Source: Blastococcus sp. Marseille-P5729
GTDB lineage: Bacteria > Actinomycetota > Actinomycetes > Mycobacteriales > Antricoccaceae
Assembly (NCBI RefSeq): GCF_900292035.1
Contig: NZ_OMPO01000001.1
Coordinates: 291,192-355,191, forward strand
Length of the DNA stretch: 64,000 nt
Direction of reading: 5' to 3'
Part shown: positions 38,494 to 47,616 of the stretch, in pieces
Numbering within the stretch: the first letter of the stretch is position 1
How the letters are laid out: every line of letters begins with the position of its first letter
Notes under the pieces: model-generated
What the model saw: only the letters and a program-made list of their open reading frames with translations
Told to the model about the DNA's origin: nothing
Database searches by the model: none
Program-made: the position numbers and the translations under genes

Positions 38494-39459
38494 GTGGCGG
38501 TGAGCCTCCCTTCACGTCGGTCCAAGGCCAGCAAGCCGCCGAAGACCCCCGACGGCTCGATGACGCTCGTCGAGCACCTCAGCGAGCTCCGCTCGCGCAT
38601 CTTCAAGTCGCTGCTGTTCATCGCGCTCGGCGCCGTCGTCGGGTTCATCTGGTATGACCACGGTCTACTGGACTTCCTCAAGCAGCCCTATTGCGCCATC
38701 CCCGAGGAGATGCGCTTCCCCAACGAGGGCTGCCAGCTGATCTTCCTCGACCCTGCGGGCGGTCTGCTGCTGCGCCTGAAGGTGTCCTTCCTCGTCGGCG
38801 TGATCATCTCCGCGCCGTTCTGGCTCTATCAGCTGTGGGCATTCGTCACCCCGGGCCTGCACAAGAACGAACGCCGGTGGAGCATCACGTTCGTCGCGGC
38901 GTCCACGACGCTGTTCGCCCTCGGCACGGTGTGCGCATGGCTGACGATCCAGGCCGGCTTGCAGATCCTCCTGGGGCTTGCCGGCGACGGGGTCACGTCG
39001 GCGCTCACTGCGCCCGAGTATCTCAACTTCGTCATCATGATCGCGTTCGTGTTCGGCGTGAGCTTCGAGATCCCGCTGCTCATCGTGATGCTGAACCTCG
39101 TCGGGGTGCTGGGCTACGAGACCTTGAAGAGGTCCCGTCGCTGGCTGATCTTCCTCACCTTCGTCTTCGCGGCCCTGATCACGCCGACCCAGGACCCCTT
39201 CTCGATGCTGATGATGGCGGTGCCGATGGTGCTGCTGTTCGAGGGCGCGATTCAGTTCGCCCGCGTCCACGACAAACGGGCCGCCAAGCGCGCGGCGGAG
39301 GACGGCATCGCAGCCGTCGACGACGACGAGCCGTCACCACTTGATGCGCGCCCGTCCGTGCTGGACACCACGCCGTCGCCGATCGACGAGACCGCGCCAG
39401 ATGACCGCCCGGCCGCGGCGCACACGCCGATCCACCCGGACGACGCGAGGACTCGCTAA
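38494..39459 (+). CDS. tatC: Twin-arginine translocase subunit TatC
   Basis: 321 aa. The N-terminal signature MTLVEHLSELRSRIFKSLLF (about residues 23-42) and six membrane helices define TatC, the receptor for twin-arginine signals. APFWLYQLWAFVTPGLHKNER is the conserved loop and helix 2-3. The C-terminal 70 residues after helix 6 are a variable acidic/Pro tail. Start is GTG 38494, with GTG 38500 as alternative. Confidence 0.94.
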   Translation: MAVSLPSRRSKASKPPKTPDGSMTLVEHLSELRSRIFKSLLFIALGAVVGFIWYDHGLLDFLKQPYCAIPEEMRFPNEGCQLIFLDPAGGLLLRLKVSFLVGVIISAPFWLYQLWAFVTPGLHKNERRWSITFVAASTTLFALGTVCAWLTIQAGLQILLGLAGDGVTSALTAPEYLNFVIMIAFVFGVSFEIPLLIVMLNLVGVLGYETLKRSRRWLIFLTFVFAALITPTQDPFSMLMMAVPMVLLFEGAIQFARVHDKRAAKRAAEDGIAAVDDDEPSPLDARPSVLDTTPSPIDETAPDDRPAAAHTPIHPDDARTR

Positions 39460-39486
39460 GCGCGCCGCCTCGGCGCCCGAGATGGG

Positions 39487-39492
39487 TACGCT
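39487..39492 (+). promoter_or_regulatory. -10 box TACGCT for helY
   Basis: TACGCT ends 6 nt before ATG 39499, a leaderless arrangement. Confidence 0.4.
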
Positions 39493-39498
39493 CGGGCC

Positions 39499-42333
39499 AT
39501 GGACAGCCCCGCCGCGGCCTTCGCGCGCGCCGCCCGCCGCAGCCGGTATCCCCATCTGAACGAGTTCGCCGCCATGCTGTCGTTCGAGCTCGACGAGTTC
39601 CAGATCACGGCCTGCCAGTCGCTCGAGGACGGGCACGGCGTCCTCGTGTGCGCCCCGACCGGCGCCGGCAAGACCGTCGTCGGCGAGTTCGCCGTCCACC
39701 TCGCGCTGGCCCGCGGACAGGGCTGCGCCTACACCGCGCCCATCAAGGCCCTGTCGAACCAGAAGTACGCCGACCTGGTCCGCCGCCACGGCAGCCACAA
39801 CGTGGGCCTGCTGACCGGAGATAACTCCATCAACCCGCACGCTCCGATCCTCGTGATGACAACCGAGGTGCTGCGCAACATGCTGTACGTCGGCAGCGAC
39901 ACCGTGGACCGGCTGGGATTTGTCGTGATGGACGAGGTGCACTATCTCGCCGACCGTTTCCGCGGCGCCGTCTGGGAAGAGGTGATCATCCACCTTCCCG
40001 AGCAGGTCCAGCTCGCGTCGCTGTCAGCCACGGTCAGCAACGCCGAGGAGTTCGGGGCCTGGCTGCACGAGGTCCGCGGCAACACCGACGTAGTGGTCAC
40101 CGAGCACCGGCCCGTGCCGCTCTGGCAGCACATGATGCTCGGGAACCGCCTGTATGACCTCCTGGCGGAGAAGGGCCGCAAGCGGCTGGTGAATCCCGAG
40201 CTGGAGCGGGCCAGCCGGCAGCAGGCCCAGCGGGTCGGGAACTGGTCTCCCGGCCGCGGCGGGCCCCGCGGACGGCGCGGCTCCTGGCGCCCCCAGCGCC
40301 GCACCGACGTGATCGAGAAGCTCGACCGGCAGGGTCTGCTCCCGGCGATCTACTTCATCTTCAGCCGGGTCGGGTGTGACGCGGCGTTGGAGCAGTGCCG
40401 CGCCTCCGGCGTCCGGCTGCTCGATGACCTCGAGCGCGAGGAGGTGCGGCGTACCGCGATGCGCCGCACCAGCGAGCTCAGCGAGGCCGACCTCGAGGTG
40501 CTGGGCTTCTGGGAGTGGCTCGATGCCCTGGAGCACGGGTACGCCGCCCACCACGCCGGGATGATCCCAGCGTTCAAGGAGACCGTCGAAGACCTGTTCG
40601 TCCGGGGTCTGTGCAAGGTCGTGTTCGCCACCGAGACGCTCGCCCTCGGCATCAACATGCCGGCACGCAGCGTCGTCCTCGAGCGGCTGGTGAAGTTCAA
40701 CGGCGAGAACCACGTGCGACTCACGCCGGGCGAGTACACCCAGCTCACCGGCCGCGCCGGACGCCGCGGCATCGACATCGAGGGGCACGCCGTGACCCTC
40801 TGGAGCCCCGACATCAGCCCGGCCGAGGTGGCGAACCTCGCCACTACCCGCACCTTCCCCCTGAAGAGCTCGTTCAAGCCGTCGTACAACATGGCGGTGA
40901 ACCTGGTCGGCCAGCTGGGCCGCGCGGCCAGCAAGCAGCTGCTGGAGCGCTCGTTCGCGCAGTATCAGGCCGACCGCGCGGCGGTGGGCCTGGCCACGCG
41001 CCGTGAGCAGGCCCAGCAGGAGGCCCGCAGCAAGCAGGCCGAGGTCACCTGCGAGCGCGGCGACGTGACCGAGTACGCCGATCTGCGACGCCAGATCAGC
41101 GACATCGAGCGCAGCAGCACCAAGGCACGCAACGCGGCTCGCCGCGACCAGGTCGCCTCATCCATGAAGCGGTTGCGCCGCGGCGACATCATCGAGATCC
41201 CCAGTGGCAAGCACCGGGGAGTGGCCGTCGTCCTCGAGTCCCACGACCAGCCCGCGCCGCACCTGACGGTGCTCACCGGGGACCGCTGGTCGGGCCGCGT
41301 CGAGGCGGCGTCCTTCCACGGGCAGATCGAGCCGATCGGCCGCATGAAGGTCAACAAGTCCTTCAACCACCGCTCGGCGCAGGCCCGTCGTGACCTGGGC
41401 AGCAACCTGACCCGGCTCGCCCAGGACCTGCCGCGACCCGCACGGGTGCGCCCACCGCTCGTCGATCACGAGGCTCTTGCGACGCTGCGGACCCAGCTGC
41501 GCGCCCACCCCGTGCACTCCTGCCCGGACCGCGAGCAGCACGTACGGGACCTGGAGGACGCGCGCGCCGCGTGGCGGGCCAGTGACCGGCTGGCGAGCAA
41601 GCTCGATCGCCGTACGGCCTCTCTCGGCCGAACCTTCGACCGCATCTGCCAGCTGCTGACCGACCTGGGCTATCTCGCGGACGACGACACGATGACCGAG
41701 GCAGGGCGGTTGCTGTCACGGTTGTGGAGCGAGTCCGACCTGCTCATCGCGCAGTGTCTACGGACCGGCGCCTGGGACGAGCTCACCGCGGCCGACCTGG
41801 CTGCCGTCGTCTCCGCGACCCTCTACGAGCCGCGATCGGGCGACTACTTCGACACCGCGACCGTCCCGGTCGGCTCCAAGCGGGTCCGCGCGGCGCTGGC
41901 GCGGCTGCATTCGGAGTGGGCGATGATCGAGGACCTCACCTCCCGCATCGACGCTCAGCCGGTGCGGCGCCCGGACCCCGGCTTCGCCCTTGCTGCCTAT
42001 CGATGGACCAGCGGTGACTCGCTCGCGGTCGTGCTGTCCAACCTCGCCCGCGCGGGTGTGGAGACCGCACCGGGCGACTTCGTGCGGTGGTGCCGGCAGG
42101 TCATCGACGTCCTCGAGCAGCTGGCCCGGCTCGATCCGGGCCAGGCCGGCGCCGTCCCGTCGACAGCGGCGCGCGCCGTGGCCGCCATGCGCCGGGGAGT
42201 GCTTGCCGATCCGACCCGCCCACCCGGCACCGACATCGATCTGGAGGTTATGGATGAGCTCGACGCCGACGAGGCGGAGCTGCCGGATTTCATGGCCGAC
42301 GACGAAACCGGGTCGGGAGCGCCTGCGTCCTAA
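39499..42333 (+). CDS. helY: HelY, Ski2/MTR4-type superfamily 2 RNA helicase
   Basis: 944 aa. APTGAGKTVVGEFAVHLAL (Walker A, about residues 51-69), KALSNQKYADL (Ia), VVMDEVHYLADRFRG (DEVH box, about 141-155), SATVSN (III), HHAGMIPAFKE, FATETLALGINMPARSVV and LTGRAGRRGIDIEG (VI) give the complete motor. The remaining half has the rRNA-processing arch-like region and a C-terminal DSHCT domain (ARLHSEWAMIEDLT and onward). It is the expected tatAC neighbour in actinobacteria. Role: RNA turnover/processing, inferred from family. Confidence 0.92.
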   Translation: MDSPAAAFARAARRSRYPHLNEFAAMLSFELDEFQITACQSLEDGHGVLVCAPTGAGKTVVGEFAVHLALARGQGCAYTAPIKALSNQKYADLVRRHGSHNVGLLTGDNSINPHAPILVMTTEVLRNMLYVGSDTVDRLGFVVMDEVHYLADRFRGAVWEEVIIHLPEQVQLASLSATVSNAEEFGAWLHEVRGNTDVVVTEHRPVPLWQHMMLGNRLYDLLAEKGRKRLVNPELERASRQQAQRVGNWSPGRGGPRGRRGSWRPQRRTDVIEKLDRQGLLPAIYFIFSRVGCDAALEQCRASGVRLLDDLEREEVRRTAMRRTSELSEADLEVLGFWEWLDALEHGYAAHHAGMIPAFKETVEDLFVRGLCKVVFATETLALGINMPARSVVLERLVKFNGENHVRLTPGEYTQLTGRAGRRGIDIEGHAVTLWSPDISPAEVANLATTRTFPLKSSFKPSYNMAVNLVGQLGRAASKQLLERSFAQYQADRAAVGLATRREQAQQEARSKQAEVTCERGDVTEYADLRRQISDIERSSTKARNAARRDQVASSMKRLRRGDIIEIPSGKHRGVAVVLESHDQPAPHLTVLTGDRWSGRVEAASFHGQIEPIGRMKVNKSFNHRSAQARRDLGSNLTRLAQDLPRPARVRPPLVDHEALATLRTQLRAHPVHSCPDREQHVRDLEDARAAWRASDRLASKLDRRTASLGRTFDRICQLLTDLGYLADDDTMTEAGRLLSRLWSESDLLIAQCLRTGAWDELTAADLAAVVSATLYEPRSGDYFDTATVPVGSKRVRAALARLHSEWAMIEDLTSRIDAQPVRRPDPGFALAAYRWTSGDSLAVVLSNLARAGVETAPGDFVRWCRQVIDVLEQLARLDPGQAGAVPSTAARAVAAMRRGVLADPTRPPGTDIDLEVMDELDADEAELPDFMADDETGSGAPAS

Positions 42334-42337
42334 CGCC

Positions 42338-42374
42338 TGGTGGTGCGGTTCTAGGGGGCTATGCCGCACCACCA
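42338..42374. terminator. Hairpin after helY
   Basis: An 11-bp perfect stem, TGGTGGTGCGG with CCGCACCACCA, around a 15-nt loop, just after the helY stop and followed by CTAATCTTT. Confidence 0.6.
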
Positions 42375-42495
42375 CCTAATCTTTCGGCCACGCCGCTTTT
42401 GGCCGCGCCGCACGCGCGGGGTTGGCCCGGACGGGTACTCTTGCGGCAGTGCGGCCCGCGCCGCTGGTGACAACCGATACGAGCAAGGGGAGACG

Positions 42496-43416
42496 ATGAC
42501 CTATCCGCCGACTGGCGACGGAAGCCAGGGCAACAACCCGTCCCAGAACCCACCGACCGGCGGCACCCCATCGCAGGACCCGTACGGCCAGCAGCCACAG
42601 CAGTGGGGGCAGCAGGGCGGCGGTTACGACCAGCAGCAGTACGGTCAACCCCAGCAGCCCTCGTACGGCGATCAGCAGTACGGCCAGCCGGCTCAGGGCG
42701 GTGGCTGGGGCGACTCGACCCAGCAGGGCTACGGTCAGGACGCCGGTGCGCAGCCGTCGTACGGCCAGCCGGATGCCGGCTACGGCCAGCAGGGCTACGG
42801 GCAGGACGCCGGCTACGGCCAGCAGTATCCCTCGACCGGCGCGCAGCAGACGCCGGTCACCGGCGGCATCCAGACCCCGGACAGCCAGAGCACCCAGGTC
42901 TACGGCCAGCCCGGATACGACCAGCAGTACGGCCAGCAGGCCTATGGCCAGGACGCAGGCTACGGCCAGCAGGGCTACAGCCAGGACGCCGCCTACGGCC
43001 AGCAGTACGGCCAGCAGGGCGGGTTCGACGTGCAGGCGGCGCAGTACGGAGCGCCGGCGTACGGCCAGACCGGGGCTCAGCAGTGGGGTTCCGCGCCCAC
43101 TCAGAAGAAGTCCAACAAGGGCCTGATCGCCGGCATCGCAGCCGCCGCGGTGCTGCTGCTCGGCGGCCTCGGCACCTGGCTCGCGCTGGGCCCGATGTCC
43201 ACCAAGGTCCTGGACAAGGACAAGCTGGCCAGCGACGTCGCCGCCCAGTACGAGCAGGAGTACGACGCTCCGTTGAGCGATGTCAGCTGCAATGACGACC
43301 TCGTGGTGGAGGAGGGCAAGAGCTACACCTGCTCGGCCAAGGAGGACGGCGAGGACGTCTCGATCAAGATCGAGATCACCAACGAGGACGGCGCCTATAC
43401 CTGGTCGCGCGAGTAA
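42496..43416 (+). CDS. DUF4333-domain membrane protein with Gln/Tyr/Gly-rich N-terminus
   Basis: 306 aa from ATG 42496 with AAGGGGAG upstream. Residues 1-205 are low complexity, built from YGQQ, QQYGQ and GYGQDA-type repeats. One membrane helix (about residues 214-236, [20 protein letters not shown]) follows. The extracellular C-terminus (about 240-306) fits DUF4333, with two cysteines (SCNDD and YTCSAKEDG) likely forming a disulfide. The cytoplasmic repeat tail resembles sequences of other actinobacterial envelope proteins. The upstream ATG 42361 lies in the helY terminator and is rejected. Confidence 0.82.
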   Translation: MTYPPTGDGSQGNNPSQNPPTGGTPSQDPYGQQPQQWGQQGGGYDQQQYGQPQQPSYGDQQYGQPAQGGGWGDSTQQGYGQDAGAQPSYGQPDAGYGQQGYGQDAGYGQQYPSTGAQQTPVTGGIQTPDSQSTQVYGQPGYDQQYGQQAYGQDAGYGQQGYSQDAAYGQQYGQQGGFDVQAAQYGAPAYGQTGAQQWGSAPTQKKSNKGLIAGIAAAAVLLLGGLGTWLALGPMSTKVLDKDKLASDVAAQYEQEYDAPLSDVSCNDDLVVEEGKSYTCSAKEDGEDVSIKIEITNEDGAYTWSRE

Positions 43417-43439
43417 CCGGCACATCAGGCGCAGAACGC

Positions 43440-43472
43440 CGTGAGGGGCGACGGATTCCGTCGCCCCTCACG
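43440..43472. terminator. 15-bp hairpin terminator between convergent genes
   Basis: Perfect 15-bp stem (CGTGAGGGGCGACGG paired with CCGTCGCCCCTCACG) with a 3-nt loop, between the DUF4333 gene and the convergent exonuclease gene. It would act in both directions. Confidence 0.8.
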
Positions 43473-43477
43473 TGCTT

Positions 43478-44401
43478 TCAGCGGCCGCCGGCAGAACCCA
43501 CCGTCGTGATCGCATCGGTGACCCGCGCGATCGATGAGTCGATGCCCCACCTCTGCGCAAGCTGCTCGAGAGCCACCGGGTCGGCCGGGGCGGAGGGCAG
43601 TGCCGGATCCGCGTCGATGGCGAGGTCGCGGCGCACCGCGACGACGTCGCGGGCGGCGTCGAGGTAGTCGGCAGCCGCGATGAGATTCGCCCGCTGCGCG
43701 GGCTTCATCGGCCCCGGCTCGCCGGAGACGGCGGCTTCGCGCAGTGCATCGATATCCCCGTAGTGGGCGAGCAGCGCTGCAGCGGACTTCTCGCCGATTC
43801 CCCGGACGCCGGGCAGCCCGTCGGAGCTGTCGCCGCGGAGCGTGGCGAAGTCGGCGTATTGACCGGCCCGGACGCCGTACTTGGCCATGAGCGCCGCGTC
43901 GTCGATCACCTCGAGGTTGGAGACCCCTCTCGCGGTGTACAGCACACGGACCCCGCGGTCATCGTCGATTACCTGGAACAGATCGCGGTCGCCGGTGACC
44001 ACGTCGTACGGCCCGCCCGTGGCGGCGATGGTGCCGATGACGTCATCGGCCTCGGTGCCGTCGACGCCCACCGAGCAGATTCCGAGCGCCTGCAGAGCAG
44101 CGAGGATCGCCGGTACCTGCGGGGCCAGGTCGTCGGGAGTGTCTTCCACGCCGGTGGCCTCGTCGAGGACCCGGTGCGCCTTGTAACTGGCGATGGCGTC
44201 CACCCGGAACTGCGGTCGCCAGTCGTTGTCGAGGCAGGCGATCAAGCCGGACGGGCGATGCGTGTGCAGCAACCGGGCGATCATGTCCAGGAAACCGCGC
44301 AACGCGTTGTTGGGGGTGCCGTCCGGCGCGGCGAGCGTCGCTGGCACGCCGTAGAAGGCGCGATAGTAGAGGCTCGCCGAGTCCAGCAGCATGGTCGTCA
44401 T
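43478..44401 (-). CDS. 5'-3' exonuclease (PolA-like FEN domain)
   Basis: 307 aa from ATG 44401 (MTTMLLDSASLYYRAFYGVP). It is a stand-alone version of the N-terminal domain of DNA polymerase I. Metal ligands: Asp in LLDSASL, LIACLDNDWRPQFR, DGTEADDVIGT (about residues 118-128), VTGDRDLFQVID (about 137-148) and GDSSDGLPGVRGIGEKSA (about 193-210), the last being the helix-hairpin-helix region. It removes RNA primers or flaps. The upstream in-frame ATG 44572 lies in the divergent M24 gene and is rejected. Confidence 0.92.
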   Translation of the reverse strand: MTTMLLDSASLYYRAFYGVPATLAAPDGTPNNALRGFLDMIARLLHTHRPSGLIACLDNDWRPQFRVDAIASYKAHRVLDEATGVEDTPDDLAPQVPAILAALQALGICSVGVDGTEADDVIGTIAATGGPYDVVTGDRDLFQVIDDDRGVRVLYTARGVSNLEVIDDAALMAKYGVRAGQYADFATLRGDSSDGLPGVRGIGEKSAAALLAHYGDIDALREAAVSGEPGPMKPAQRANLIAAADYLDAARDVVAVRRDLAIDADPALPSAPADPVALEQLAQRWGIDSSIARVTDAITTVGSAGGR

Positions 44402-44445
44402 ACCGCCTAGCGTGTCATATCGCGAACTGTGGGATTCTGGAGCGC

Positions 44446-45549
44446 ATGACCACCACCGGGGAGCTGCGACGACGGCTTGAGCGCACCCGGGGTGAGCTTC
44501 GCCGTCGCCGGGTGGACGGGCTGGTCGTGAGCCCGGGGGCGGATCTGCGCTATCTGTGCGGGCTGGACGCACACCTCGACGAGCGGCTCACCGCGCTCGT
44601 CGTGCCGGCCGATGCGGGCCCGACCCTGATCGTGCCCGAGCTCGAGCGGGGCGCTGCAGCTGAGTCACTGGCCGGCGGCCTGGACGCCGAGATCATTGGG
44701 TGGTCGGACACCCAGGACCCCTACCGTCTCGTCGCCGCGAGCGTCCGCGGCACCCAGATCGCCGTGAGCTCGCGGATGTGGGCCGGACATGTCTTCGGCC
44801 TGCAGGACTGCGGCCTGCAGCCGCGAGACGGCCAGGGGATCATGAGCACCCTCCGAGCCGTGAAATCCGCTGAGGAGGTCGACGCCCTCCGCAGGGCGGC
44901 GCACGCGATCGACGCCGTCCATGGCGAGATCGACCAGTGGCTGCGCCCGGGCCGCACCGAGAACGAGGTGGCCGTGGACCTGGACGCGGCGATCCGCGCT
45001 GTCGGGCACGCGCGCGTCGACTTCGTCATCGTGGCGTCGGGGCCGAACGGCGCTCACCCCCACCACCTCGCGAGCGACCGGATGATCGAGCCGGGCGACC
45101 TCGTGGTGGTGGACATCGGCGGAACGATGCCCGACGGCTACTGCTCGGACAGCACCCGCACGTACGCCGCTGGCCGCGAACCCAGTGAGCGCGGACGGCG
45201 GGTGCATGAGCTGGTTGCGGAAGCAGCCGAGGCCGGACGACGCGCGAGCTGCCCGGGGGTGCCTGCCACCGATGTGGACGCGGCCGCGCGGCGCGTTATC
45301 CGCGACGGGGGCTTCGGTGCCGAGTTCGTGCACCGCACCGGGCACGGCATCGGACTGGACACCCACGAGGAGCCCTACATCGTCGAGGGGAACGCCTCCC
45401 CGCTCGCCGACGGCGCGGTCTTCAGCGTGGAACCGGGCATCTATCTGCCCGGAGAGCTCGGCGTACGGATCGAGGACATCGTCGCGGCCCGGTCGGCCGG
45501 CCCCGACGTGCTCACCGAGGCACCGCGCGAGCTGCGGGTGGTGGGCTAG
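44446..45549 (+). CDS. M24 family metallopeptidase (Xaa-Pro aminopeptidase-like)
   Basis: 367 aa. An N-terminal creatinase-like domain (residues 1-135, LVVSPGADLRYLCGLDA) precedes the pita-bread fold with the five metal ligands: VVVDIGG, YCSDSTRTY (two Asp, about residues 222 and 233), HRTGHGIGLDTHEEPY (His, about 299), FSVEPGIYLPG (Glu, about 330) and VRIEDIVAA (Glu, about 346). PNGAHPHH supports a prolidase/aminopeptidase P type. It is followed after 5 bp by lnt. Confidence 0.92.
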   Translation: MTTTGELRRRLERTRGELRRRRVDGLVVSPGADLRYLCGLDAHLDERLTALVVPADAGPTLIVPELERGAAAESLAGGLDAEIIGWSDTQDPYRLVAASVRGTQIAVSSRMWAGHVFGLQDCGLQPRDGQGIMSTLRAVKSAEEVDALRRAAHAIDAVHGEIDQWLRPGRTENEVAVDLDAAIRAVGHARVDFVIVASGPNGAHPHHLASDRMIEPGDLVVVDIGGTMPDGYCSDSTRTYAAGREPSERGRRVHELVAEAAEAGRRASCPGVPATDVDAAARRVIRDGGFGAEFVHRTGHGIGLDTHEEPYIVEGNASPLADGAVFSVEPGIYLPGELGVRIEDIVAARSAGPDVLTEAPRELRVVG

Positions 45550-45554
45550 TCCAG

Positions 45555-47147
45555 ATGCGCAGGCTATGGATGTCCCTGCTGGTCGCGGCGGGGGCGGGAG
45601 CGCTGCTGGCGCTGTCGTTCCCGCCCGGCGAGCTGACGCGGGCGTTGGCGGTGCTGGCGCCGGCCGCCTATGCGCTCGCCGTGGAGGGGCGACGGGTGCG
45701 CTCCGCGGCCCTCGTGACCTTCGTCGGACAGCTGGTGTTCCTGCTGTTCCATGTGAAGTGGTCCGGCGAGTACCTCGGCCCCCTGCCGTGGATCGCGCTG
45801 TCGGTCTGGCAGGCCTCCTACTACCTGCTGCTCGGGCCAGCGATCGTCCTCGTCCGACGGCTGCCGCTGTGGCCGATCTGGGCCGCGGCGTCCTGGGTGG
45901 CTATCGAGGCGGTGCAGTCGAGATGGCCGTTCGGCGGATTCCCCTGGGCCCGGCTCGGCTTCAGCCAGGACGCGGGGCCCTTCACGCCGTACGCTGCGTA
46001 CGGCGGGGTGCCGCTGCTGTCCTTCGCCGTAGCGCTGACCGGTTTCCTGCTCGCGGCCGCGTGGCTCACGCGGCCGGCAGGCGCACAGCCGACTGGCGCA
46101 CAGCCGACTGGCGCGCTGTCGGCTGGCGCGGCGCGCGGCTGGGTGCTCACGCTCGCCTGTACAGCGCTCGTCCCACTGATCGGCATCGTCGGCTGGCTGA
46201 CGGTGCCCAGCGGGGAGGGCGAGGGCGTTCCGCAGTCGACGGTCGCGGTGATCCAGGGCAATGTGCCTCGGATGGGCCTGGACTTCAACGCCCAGCGCCG
46301 CGCCGTCCTCGACAACCACGTGAACCAGACCCTCGAGCTGGCGGACGCCGTCGCCCGCGGAGAGCTTGCACAGCCGGACTTCGTGCTGTGGCCGGAGAAC
46401 TCCAGCGACATCGACCCCTACCGGAACGAGGATGCCGCGGCGGTGATCCAGCAGGCCGCCGACGCGATCAGCGCGCCGATCCTCGTCGGGGCCGTCGTGC
46501 AAGGGCCGGGGGAGTACGTCAGCAACACCGCGATTCTGTGGCTCCCGCAGTCCGGTCCGGACCAGACCTACGTCAAGCGCCACCCGGTCCCGTTCGCCGA
46601 GTACATGCCGATGCGGGACTTCCTGAGGATGTTCACCAGTCTGGTCGACCTGCTACAGACGGAGTTCAGCGCGGGGGACCAGGTCGGCACGTTCGATGTG
46701 CCCGGGGGAGAGCCCCTGGTGATCGGCGACGTCATCTGCTTCGAGGTCGCCTATGACCACCTCGTCGCCGACGTCGTCGACGCCGGCGCGGACATCATCG
46801 CCGTGCAGACGAACAACGCGACCTTCGGCTTCACCAACGAGGCCCCGCAGCAACTGGCGATGGGACGGATCCGCGCGGTGGAGCACGGCCGCACCGTACT
46901 GTCGGCGTCCACCACCGGTATCAGCGCGATCATCATGCCGGACGGCGAGATCGTCGACCGCACCGGGATGTTCCAGCCGGGGATTCTCGTGGCGGACGTG
47001 CCGTTGAGATCTGGCTCGACGGTGGCCAGCGCCGTGCGGTACTGGCCCGAGCTCGTCGTCTCCCTGGCCGCGCTGCTCGCCGCCGGGTGGGGCATCGCGG
47101 GACGGGTCCGGGTTAGCGAGCCTTCTTCTCGCCGCGGCGCTCGCTGA
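45555..47147 (+). CDS. lnt: Apolipoprotein N-acyltransferase
   Basis: 530 aa. Lnt transfers a fatty acyl chain to the N-terminal cysteine of lipoproteins. N-terminal membrane helices (about residues 1-220) precede a nitrilase-like domain with the triad Glu in LWPENSSDID (about 277), Lys in YVKRHPVPFAEY (about 338) and Cys in VICFEVAYDH (about 396). The motif WPFGGFPWARLGFSQ is Lnt-specific. An in-frame AQPTG repeat (about residues 176-185, 46078-46125) sits in a loop and looks like recent slippage. The 3' end overlaps the convergent rbpA by 35 bp. Confidence 0.94.
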   Translation: MRRLWMSLLVAAGAGALLALSFPPGELTRALAVLAPAAYALAVEGRRVRSAALVTFVGQLVFLLFHVKWSGEYLGPLPWIALSVWQASYYLLLGPAIVLVRRLPLWPIWAAASWVAIEAVQSRWPFGGFPWARLGFSQDAGPFTPYAAYGGVPLLSFAVALTGFLLAAAWLTRPAGAQPTGAQPTGALSAGAARGWVLTLACTALVPLIGIVGWLTVPSGEGEGVPQSTVAVIQGNVPRMGLDFNAQRRAVLDNHVNQTLELADAVARGELAQPDFVLWPENSSDIDPYRNEDAAAVIQQAADAISAPILVGAVVQGPGEYVSNTAILWLPQSGPDQTYVKRHPVPFAEYMPMRDFLRMFTSLVDLLQTEFSAGDQVGTFDVPGGEPLVIGDVICFEVAYDHLVADVVDAGADIIAVQTNNATFGFTNEAPQQLAMGRIRAVEHGRTVLSASTTGISAIIMPDGEIVDRTGMFQPGILVADVPLRSGSTVASAVRYWPELVVSLAALLAAGWGIAGRVRVSEPSSRRGAR

Positions 47148-47463
47148 GTACGTCGAGGCGTTCGGCCAGTACCTCTTCCAGGTCGGCGATCGTCCGCCGC
47201 TCCAGGAGCATGTCCCAGTGGGTGCGCGGCGGCTTGACCTTCTTGGCCTCGGGCTCCTGGCCACCGATCAGGCGCGCCTCCGAGCCGTCGTACCGGCATT
47301 CCCACACCAGGGGCGTCTCGGCGTCGTCAGCGAACGGCACCGAGGTCACGTGCCCCTGCGGGCACTCGTAGCGAGCCATGACGCGGGCCACGGGCTCGAA
47401 GTTGCGGTCGGTCTCGTAGCTGATGCTTCCGAGCCGGCTTCCGCGTAGCGTACGCTCTGCCAT
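47113..47463 (-). CDS. rbpA: RNA polymerase-binding protein RbpA
   Basis: 116 aa. RbpA binds the principal sigma factor and stabilises promoter complexes. RGSRLGSISYETDR is the conserved N-terminal segment, and the C-terminal sigma-interaction helix (HWDMLLERRTIADLEEVLAE, about residues 82-101) is clear. The zinc site is partial: YECPQGH and WECRYDG give two Cys and one His, but the fourth ligand Cys of Streptomyces-type RbpA is Asp, as in the mycobacterial zinc-less form. A good GGAGGA site precedes ATG 47463. Confidence 0.94.
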   Translation of the reverse strand: MAERTLRGSRLGSISYETDRNFEPVARVMARYECPQGHVTSVPFADDAETPLVWECRYDGSEARLIGGQEPEAKKVKPPRTHWDMLLERRTIADLEEVLAERLDVLSERRGEKKAR

Positions 47464-47616
47464 GCGTTCCTCCCGTGTCTACTATCATGGTCATCCCGTC
47501 TAACGCGCTGCGCCTCCCAGATGTTCCCGGATCGATGCATTGCGCCATCGGTGTGACGCGCTTCGCGGGCTGCCATGACGCCGGTCGCGATCACCTGCAA
47601 GGCGCGCCACACGCGG

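Noticed and set aside
45185..46756. A 523-codon plus-strand frame overlapping the M24 and lnt genes
   Set aside because: It is out of frame with both recognised genes and Arg/Ala/Gly-rich without motifs.
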